Assembly: GCA_964532865.1 (NCBI GenBank)
Contig: CAZHJA010000015.1
Span: 1-17,490, forward strand
Length of the DNA stretch: 17,490 nt
Direction of reading: 5' to 3'
DNA from: CAZHJA01 sp964532865
GTDB lineage: Bacteria; Patescibacteriota; Microgenomatia; UBA1406; GWC2-37-13
Positions 12,363-17,490 of the stretch are shown one piece after another. The number at the start of each line of letters is the position of its first letter. Position 1 is the first letter of the stretch. Under the pieces are notes generated by a model, which worked only from the letters and a program-made list of their open reading frames with translations, did not search any database and was not told the DNA's origin. The position numbers and the translations under genes were made by a program.

Positions 12363-12590
12363 ATGAATATTAATCCAAGAATAAACAGGATAATAGGACA
12401 GTTAAGAGGAATTGAGAAAATGAATGATAAAGATAGAAGCTGCAGTGAAATACTTCAGCAAATATCAGCTGTTAAAAAAGCTATTGACGGATTATCTAGG
12501 GAAATTGTAATATCTGATATTTGTCGTATAATACCTAAAGATAAGAAAGCAAAGGTGGAGCAGATGATAGAAAGAGTAATAAAGTTATAA
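12363..12590 (+). CDS. CsoR/RcnR/FrmR-family (DUF156) transcriptional repressor
   Basis: 75 residues, all helical. RINRIIGQLRGIEKM (6-20) is the signature start of the family and SCSEILQQISAVKKAI (26-41) its second block. Relatives form tetramers that leave DNA when they bind Cu(I), Ni/Co, formaldehyde or persulfide. The first ligand cysteine is present (C27). Counting from it without gaps, the positions of the canonical His and second Cys are D52 and I56, and the only other cysteine is C54. The copper-type Cys-His-Cys set is therefore absent, and the signal is uncertain. An AGGA ribosome binding site lies upstream. trxB follows 36 bp later, suggesting a thiol- or redox-related signal. Confidence 0.87.
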   Translation: MNINPRINRIIGQLRGIEKMNDKDRSCSEILQQISAVKKAIDGLSREIVISDICRIIPKDKKAKVEQMIERVIKL

Positions 12591-12626
12591 TGAAATTAAA
12601 TCCTTTAGATATTTGTAATATATATA

Positions 12627-13616
12627 ATGACTAATAATAAAAACATTGAAAATGTAATTATAATTGGTGCAGGACCCGCAGGTCTTGCATCAGCCATATA
12701 TACTGCTCGTGCTGGTTTTTCTCCTTTGGTTTTTGCTGGAAATGAGCCAGGAGGACAGCTTATATTCACATCAGAAGTAGAAAATTATCCAGGATCCAAA
12801 CCTATTTTTGGAACAGAGCTTATGAAAAGATTTCAAACCCAAGCAGAAAGTTTTAAAACAAGAATACTTAGAGAAAAAGTAGTAAGCGTAGATTTTTCAA
12901 ACAAGCCATATGAGGTTAATACAATGTCTTGTAAATATTTGTCAAAATCTGTAATTATTGCAACTGGAGCAAAAGCTATGTGGCTTAATTTAGAGTCCGA
13001 GGAGAAACTAAGAGGAAAAGGCGTTTCAGCATGCGCTACATGTGATGGCTTTTTCTATAAAAACAAAATAGTAGGTATTGTTGGAGGAGGAAACACTGCT
13101 TTAGAAGAGGCCTTGACTCTTACAAGGTTTGCTAGCAAAGTATATATTGTTCACCGCAGAGATAAGTTTCGCGCCTCTAAAATTATGCAGAAGCGAGTTT
13201 TTGAAAATAATAAAATTGAGGTTTTATGGAATTCACAAGTTAAAGAAGTATTGGGAAAAGAAAAGGTAGAGGGAATAATATTAAATGCTTTAGATTCTAA
13301 GTCTAAGAGCTTAGTTCTTGACGGATTGTTTATTGCAATAGGACATAAACCCGATACAGAAATATTTAAAAATAATATTGCTTTGGATGAAAAAGGATAC
13401 ATTCTTACAAGTCAAAGAATAGCTTTTGAAAATGCTAAGAGTAATCTTAATAACTTAAAAGATAAGTTTAATTTTGATTATCAATATTCTACTTCAGTAA
13501 ATGGAGTATTTGCTGCGGGGGACTGTATTGATAAGGATTATAAACAGGCAGCTACTGCTTCAGGAATGGGAGTTTGTGCAGCATTGGAAGTTGAAAAATA
13601 TTTGTCCAATGCTTAA
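12627..13616 (+). CDS. trxB: Thioredoxin reductase
   Basis: 329 residues. It moves electrons from NADPH through FAD to thioredoxin. The FAD fold begins IIIGAGPAGLASA (11-23). The redox-active pair is C136 and C139 in SACATCDGFF. The NADPH domain has VGGGNTALEEA (152-162) and HRR (176-178), the basic residues that select NADPH. FAAGD near 295-299 completes the second FAD contact. An insert of about 25 residues (NAKSNLNNLKDKFNFDYQYS, about 268-287) precedes the TSVNGVFAAGD block, where typical proteins go straight on. Second gene of the operon. Its end overlaps the glutamate dehydrogenase start by 8 bp. No thioredoxin gene is visible here. Confidence 0.94.
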   Translation: MTNNKNIENVIIIGAGPAGLASAIYTARAGFSPLVFAGNEPGGQLIFTSEVENYPGSKPIFGTELMKRFQTQAESFKTRILREKVVSVDFSNKPYEVNTMSCKYLSKSVIIATGAKAMWLNLESEEKLRGKGVSACATCDGFFYKNKIVGIVGGGNTALEEALTLTRFASKVYIVHRRDKFRASKIMQKRVFENNKIEVLWNSQVKEVLGKEKVEGIILNALDSKSKSLVLDGLFIAIGHKPDTEIFKNNIALDEKGYILTSQRIAFENAKSNLNNLKDKFNFDYQYSTSVNGVFAAGDCIDKDYKQAATASGMGVCAALEVEKYLSNA

Positions 13617-14925
13617 GACAATTCAATTAACAATACAAAGAGCTTCTTATGGCTTGAACCTTTCTGACGCTATAATAAAAAAGCTGATTAAGCCTGAGCA
13701 TATTCATGAGTTTTTAATACCAGTAAAGCTAGATAATGGAGAAGAAAAATATTTTAAAGGTATAAGAGTTCAACACAATTCAAAACTTGGTCCATATAAG
13801 GGAGGAATACGCTTTCATAAAGATGTATCTAAAGAACAAGTTTCTGCTTTAGCAGTACTCATGAGCATAAAGTGTGCTGTTTCAGGTATCCCTTTTGGAG
13901 GAGCAAAGGGCGGAGTTATTATAGATCCTAAAGAATTGTCTGAAAAAGAATTAGAAAGATTGTCCAGAGGTTATGTTTCAAAACTTGCGTTATTTATTGG
14001 TCCGCATATTGATATTCCAGCTCCTGATGTAAATACAAGTTCAAAGATCATTGACTGGATGGTTGATGAGTATATAAAAATAAAAAAGAAACAGATAGGT
14101 AAAAAGAAATTAAATAATAAGGAATTAATGAACATGAAGGCTGTATTTACAGGCAAAAGCATTAAAAATGGAGGATCATTAGGAAGAACAGAAGCAACTG
14201 GAAGAGGTGGGGTAATTGTCTTAAAACAATTAATTTCAAAGTTAGGTAATAAATTGAATATTAATATCAAAAGTCCTACTATTGCAGTACAAGGCTTTGG
14301 CAATGTTGGATATAATTTTGCAGAAATAGCGGGAAATGAAAGATTTAATATTATTTCCGTTTCTGACAGCAAAGGAGGCATCATTAAAAATGATAAGCCT
14401 AATTTTGGTGATATTAAGAATAAATCTTTAGATATTCCTCTTGTAATGGAATGTAAATCTGAAAAAGGACATTTAGCAGGATGCTATTGTGTTGGAGGAG
14501 TATGTGATGTAAGAGAAGGAAGAGTTATTTCAAATACTGATCTTTTAGAGCTTTCTGTTGATATTCTAGCCCCTTGCGCCTTAGGGAATGTGATAAATAG
14601 AGAAAATATGAAGAATATTAAAGCAAAAGTTATTATTGAAATGGCAAATGGACCTATAACAGATGAAGCTTATTCTTATTTAACAAAAAAAGGAGTTATT
14701 ATTGTTCCTGATATTTTGGCAAATAGCGGTGGAGTAATAGTTTCATATCTTGAATGGTTTCAGAATATAAATAACAAAAAGATGACAGAAAGGCAGGTTA
14801 ATAAGAAGCTAAAAGACATATTAGAAAATGCTTTTTCCGCTGTTTATAATCAATCAGTAAAAAGACATATTTCTTTAAAAGACGCTGCGTTTGAAATTGG
14901 AATAAATAGGCTTCTTAAGGATTAA
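13609..14925 (+). CDS. gdhA: Glutamate dehydrogenase (Glu/Leu/Phe/Val family)
   Basis: 438 residues from the ATG at 13609; the open frame extends upstream, but that part is out of frame with trxB and resembles nothing. It interconverts glutamate with 2-oxoglutarate and ammonia using NAD(P). Visible: GPYKGGIRFH (61-70, K64), SIKCAVSGIPFGGAKGG (86-102, K88 and catalytic K100), DIPAPDVNT (135-143, D140), GRTEATGRGG (192-201), the nucleotide fold AVQGFGNVG (226-234) and LANSGGVIVSYLEW (370-383, S379). An unusual insert at about 279-303 carries C282, C292, C294 and C299. Translationally coupled to trxB by an 8-bp overlap, so it shares its regulation. The preferred coenzyme cannot be fixed from sequence. 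Confidence 0.92.
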   Translation: MLKTIQLTIQRASYGLNLSDAIIKKLIKPEHIHEFLIPVKLDNGEEKYFKGIRVQHNSKLGPYKGGIRFHKDVSKEQVSALAVLMSIKCAVSGIPFGGAKGGVIIDPKELSEKELERLSRGYVSKLALFIGPHIDIPAPDVNTSSKIIDWMVDEYIKIKKKQIGKKKLNNKELMNMKAVFTGKSIKNGGSLGRTEATGRGGVIVLKQLISKLGNKLNINIKSPTIAVQGFGNVGYNFAEIAGNERFNIISVSDSKGGIIKNDKPNFGDIKNKSLDIPLVMECKSEKGHLAGCYCVGGVCDVREGRVISNTDLLELSVDILAPCALGNVINRENMKNIKAKVIIEMANGPITDEAYSYLTKKGVIIVPDILANSGGVIVSYLEWFQNINNKKMTERQVNKKLKDILENAFSAVYNQSVKRHISLKDAAFEIGINRLLKD

Positions 14926-14927
14926 AT

Positions 14928-14955
14928 TTGATGTCATTATCAAAGATGATAAAAT
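14928..14955 (+). promoter_or_regulatory. Promoter of the LysM-M23 gene
   Basis: TTGATG (14928-14933), a 16-base spacer and TAAAAT (14950-14955). The start would lie near 14962, three bases before the ATG at 14965, so the mRNA is nearly leaderless. Confidence 0.5.
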
Positions 14956-14964
14956 ATACATACT

Positions 14965-16026
14965 ATGCAGGAAGTAAAAGAGTTTATTCAATTTTTGTTT
15001 AATTATACAAAAGAGAGAGTCTTAAATTTTGGTTTAGGATTTGAAAAGCTTAAAAATGTTATTGTTGCCTTTCTTATTGTTAAGCGAGGTAAATACTCTA
15101 CGTCATTTTTAAATTCCTCAGTTCTTCTTCTTATTGCAGCAGCTATTATTGGAGGACCAACTATTGCAAGAAACAATCCATTTATACGTTCTCTTGAACA
15201 AAAGCAATCAATAGCTCAAGCTCCAGTTGTTTCATATAATCCTTATGATAATTCACTGTCAACTGTAATTTCAGTAAAGCCAAGAGATAAAATGATAGAC
15301 TATACTGTTTTAGAAGGAAATACACTAGCATCTATTGCAAAGAGATTTGACATTTCAGTAGATACTATTAAATGGGCTAATGATTTAAAAAGTAATACAA
15401 TAAAGCCAGATGAAGTTCTTAAAATTCCTCCAGTTACTGGAATAGTTCATAAAGTTGTATCAGGGGATAATATTTACAATATTGCGAAAAAATATAAAAC
15501 AAATGCACAAAATATTCTTAACTTTCCATTTAACGATTTTGCAGATTTAGAAACATTTGCATTAAGTCAAGGACAGCTTGTTTATGTTCCAGGAGGAATT
15601 ATTGAGGAAGAAAAGGCTGTATATATGGCGCCTCAATATGCCAAGATTCAGGCAGGTGTTAGAGGATCTTCAAACTTTATATGGCCTACATCTGGAGGAA
15701 TTTCTCAATATCCTGTTTGGTATCATATGGCTGTTGATATTGCAAATAATGCGTGTCCTCCAGTAATTGCTTCAGATACGGGTACTGTTACTTTTGCAGG
15801 ATGTGTTCAATATGGATATGGATGTCATGTAATTATTAATCATGCAAATGGATACGAAACACTTTATGCTCATCTTTCAAGCATAGGGGTATCTCCTGGA
15901 CAAGCAGTTTCTCAAGGAGAAACAATAGGAAATGTGGGAAGTACTGGATGGTCTTCGGGCCCACATCTTCATTTTGAAGTACGAAGCGGAGGAGCATTAT
16001 TAAACCCTCTTAATTTTTTACAATAA
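14965..16026 (+). CDS. LysM-domain M23-family murein endopeptidase, membrane-anchored
   Basis: 353 residues. A hydrophobic helix at about 51-66 (SSVLLLIAAAIIGG) anchors the protein after a 50-residue cytoplasmic stretch. Two LysM domains follow, YTVLEGNTLASIAKRF (113-128) to KIPP and HKVVSGDNIYNIAKKY (162-177) to VYVPGG, which bind peptidoglycan. The C-terminal M23 zinc peptidase has H254 and D258 (WYHMAVDIA), H303 (LYAHLSS) and H334/H336 (GPHLHFEV); all catalytic and zinc positions of the LytM/lysostaphin type are present. The enzyme should cut peptide cross-links in murein during growth or envelope remodelling. The following prepilin gene is separated by 26 bp, so both may be one transcript. 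Confidence 0.93.
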   Translation: MQEVKEFIQFLFNYTKERVLNFGLGFEKLKNVIVAFLIVKRGKYSTSFLNSSVLLLIAAAIIGGPTIARNNPFIRSLEQKQSIAQAPVVSYNPYDNSLSTVISVKPRDKMIDYTVLEGNTLASIAKRFDISVDTIKWANDLKSNTIKPDEVLKIPPVTGIVHKVVSGDNIYNIAKKYKTNAQNILNFPFNDFADLETFALSQGQLVYVPGGIIEEEKAVYMAPQYAKIQAGVRGSSNFIWPTSGGISQYPVWYHMAVDIANNACPPVIASDTGTVTFAGCVQYGYGCHVIINHANGYETLYAHLSSIGVSPGQAVSQGETIGNVGSTGWSSGPHLHFEVRSGGALLNPLNFLQ

Positions 16027-16052
16027 TAGATATTATATGATAATATGAATAT

Positions 16053-16823
16053 ATGAGCAAAAGGGGCTTTACTTTAATGGAGCTTTTAATTGTTGTTGCA
16101 ATTATTGGAATTATTGGGACACTTGTTATTGTTTTTCTTAATCCACTTTCTCAGTTAGGAAAAGCACAAGATACAAAAAGAAAAAAAGATCTTAATCTAT
16201 TAAGAAAAGCAATAGAGGAGTGGTATAACGATAAGGGGTGTTATCCAAAGCCTGAAGAGATTTGTTATTCTGAGCCACAAAATGTTTGTGAGAATACTCC
16301 TTCTGGAGGATCAATAATAAGCCAAATGTGCAATATCTGCGGTAATGAAAATGATTCTCCAGACTTTTTACCATATTTACAAAGACTTCCTTGTGATCCG
16401 TTGCATCCGAAATATACATATGTTTATGAGGTTGAAGCACAGCCAGGTTTTAGTTGTGGTTCCATTGATAATACTACTCATATTTGTGCCTCATGGTATA
16501 GGGTTTATTCCTCTCTTTTTGATAGGGAAGATAAAGATTCCATGGCGGTTGGGTGCGCTGGGGATGGATGCGGGTTTGCTAAAAGACAATTAGAGAATCC
16601 AGCAATTACAAGCTTTCCGGATGGTTATGGTTTTAATTATGGTGTTTCAAGTTCAAATACAGCACTTAGTTCAGCAAAAAAGTGGTATTGTCAAACTGCT
16701 GAAGAAACGTGTGGAAGATGTGGCAATAGTTATAATGAATGCATGGCAAGTGGGGACTGTGAAGAGTATGGCTATGTAATATATCCAGGTGTGACTGCCC
16801 AAAACTGTCAAGATCATATATAA
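16053..16823 (+). CDS. Type IV prepilin / pseudopilin, cysteine-rich
   Basis: 256 residues. The N-terminus MSKRGFTLMELLIVVAIIG is a class III signal: cleavage after G5 leaves F6 as the first mature residue and E10 as the conserved Glu at mature position 5, followed by a hydrophobic helix to about residue 29. The ALL-like KRKKDLNLLRKAIEEWYNDKGCYP block (43-66) is typical of GspG-type pseudopilins. The large globular domain carries 16 cysteines, most in CxxC or close pairs (MCNIC, GCAGDGC, CGRC), suggesting several disulfides or metal sites outside the cell. Pilins drive adhesion, twitching or DNA uptake. dprA in this window fits DNA uptake, but no secretion ATPase or platform gene is visible. 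Confidence 0.9.
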   Translation: MSKRGFTLMELLIVVAIIGIIGTLVIVFLNPLSQLGKAQDTKRKKDLNLLRKAIEEWYNDKGCYPKPEEICYSEPQNVCENTPSGGSIISQMCNICGNENDSPDFLPYLQRLPCDPLHPKYTYVYEVEAQPGFSCGSIDNTTHICASWYRVYSSLFDREDKDSMAVGCAGDGCGFAKRQLENPAITSFPDGYGFNYGVSSSNTALSSAKKWYCQTAEETCGRCGNSYNECMASGDCEEYGYVIYPGVTAQNCQDHI

Positions 16824-16940
16824 GAAATAGTTCTTGAAAAACGTCCTTTAACAGAAATCTCAGTAAAATGCTCTTGCAATTCTTTTTATTTATCTTTATA
16901 TTTAATATATTAAAATATTAAATTATTATTTTAAGCATAT

Positions 16941-17490
16941 ATGAAATCAATTGAGCCATATTTTTCAACTATAAAATCATTAATTGTATTTGCTCTACTT
17001 TTGTTATTCCCTCTTTTTTTCCTTCCTTTTACAAATGAGTTTTTTATTACAAGTAAAATGTATTTACTTGCATTTGGAAGTTTGCTTCTTATCCTTATTT
17101 CAACCATAGAGCTTGCTGTAACAAGAAAAATACAATGGAAAAAAAATATATTTGATAATGTTATTTTTCTTTTATTAATTTCTTTTGCTTTATCAATAAT
17201 TATTTCATCTCCAAATAAAATTCAAGCCTTATTTCAGCCTAATTTTGGTCTTATTTCAATTCTTGCTCTTTCAGTCTTTTTCATATATCTTTCAAGAACA
17301 GTAAAAATAACAAAGCTTAGTAATTTAGGTGTTTTATCAATTGCAAGTCTTATTGTATCTTTAATTACAATAATATTCTTTTTTAAGCCTTTTAGTAATG
17401 TAAGTTTATCTGAGAATTTTCAATTTTTAAATAATTCTCTTTTTTCTCCAATAGGATCCCCTTTAAATCTAATGATATTTATTGGTTTTT
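16941..17490 (+). CDS. Multi-pass membrane protein, 5' part (O-antigen ligase-like)
   Basis: The first 183 codons of a gene that leaves the window. Hydrophobic segments are evident near residues 11-30 (IVFALLLLFPLFFLPF), 40-57, 76-91, 105-125 and 133-150, with few charges between them. The motif FFLPFTNEFF followed by a second helix is typical of the N-terminus of the large membrane proteins of CPR bacteria related to O-antigen ligase (Wzy/WaaL), which often end in TPR repeats. The characteristic ligase loop would lie beyond the window, so this is tentative. The 117-bp gap before it shows no clear terminator. Confidence 0.6.
   Translation, partial: MKSIEPYFSTIKSLIVFALLLLFPLFFLPFTNEFFITSKMYLLAFGSLLLILISTIELAVTRKIQWKKNIFDNVIFLLLISFALSIIISSPNKIQALFQPNFGLISILALSVFFIYLSRTVKITKLSNLGVLSIASLIVSLITIIFFFKPFSNVSLSENFQFLNNSLFSPIGSPLNLMIFIGF

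Noticed and set aside
13501..13608. A longer N-terminus for glutamate dehydrogenase
   Set aside because: The extra 36 residues are trxB sequence read in another frame and match nothing in the family; the ATG at 13609 begins a normal GDH N-terminus.

Overview
The window is AT-rich (roughly 30% GC by eye), uses the standard code (TGA is a real stop, for example at the end of the DHFR gene) and is tightly packed with short intergenic gaps. The gene set (small housekeeping enzymes, a NYN nuclease, BrnT/BrnA, a DUF4143-type ATPase, a type IV prepilin, a LysM-M23 peptidase and a small CsoR-like regulator next to trxB) fits a Candidate Phyla Radiation (Patescibacteria) genome, most likely Microgenomates-like. 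This assignment is inferred from gene content and protein style, not from a marker phylogeny. Many starts have a -10 box 7-15 bases upstream and no Shine-Dalgarno sequence, which suggests leaderless mRNAs, although a few internal operon genes (brnA, tgt) have good ribosome binding sites.

Layout. 1-2998: a ribulose-phosphate 3-epimerase-like 5' fragment (-), dprA (+), an RNase HI-like gene (+), an rpiB-like sugar-phosphate isomerase (-) and a TatD-family hydrolase (+). 2940-4002: a duplicated tatD/membrane-protein junction, two direct copies 901 bp apart, between which sits a NYN-domain nuclease gene. 3876-5314: a membrane protein and a GT4 glycosyltransferase as a coupled leftward operon. 5372-8619: DHFR and tRNA-guanine transglycosylase overlapping on +, convergent with fmt and a membrane-anchored hypothetical protein on -. 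8645-10278: a promoter, a structured RNA of about 180 nt and rho. 10282-12215: a degraded patch with a deleted ATPase pseudogene, an intact BrnT/BrnA toxin-antitoxin pair and a frameshifted HicB-like remnant. 12297-14925: a regulated redox/nitrogen operon of a CsoR-family repressor, thioredoxin reductase and glutamate dehydrogenase. 14928-17490: a LysM-M23 murein peptidase, a cysteine-rich prepilin and the start of a multi-pass membrane protein.

The most interesting non-coding signals are: (i) two copies of a leftward promoter module, at 3792-3826 and 12181-12215, whose 36-bp core is 30/36 identical and is followed almost at once by an intrinsic terminator, predicting two tiny RNAs that lie antisense to the 3' ends of the NYN gene and the HicB remnant; (ii) a promoter-headed RNA upstream of rho whose ends close by long-range pairing; (iii) the NYN insertion with its flanking 160-bp repeats; and (iv) a 9-bp perfect inverted-repeat operator overlapping the promoter of the CsoR-like operon, whose repressor lacks the usual Cys-His-Cys ligands.
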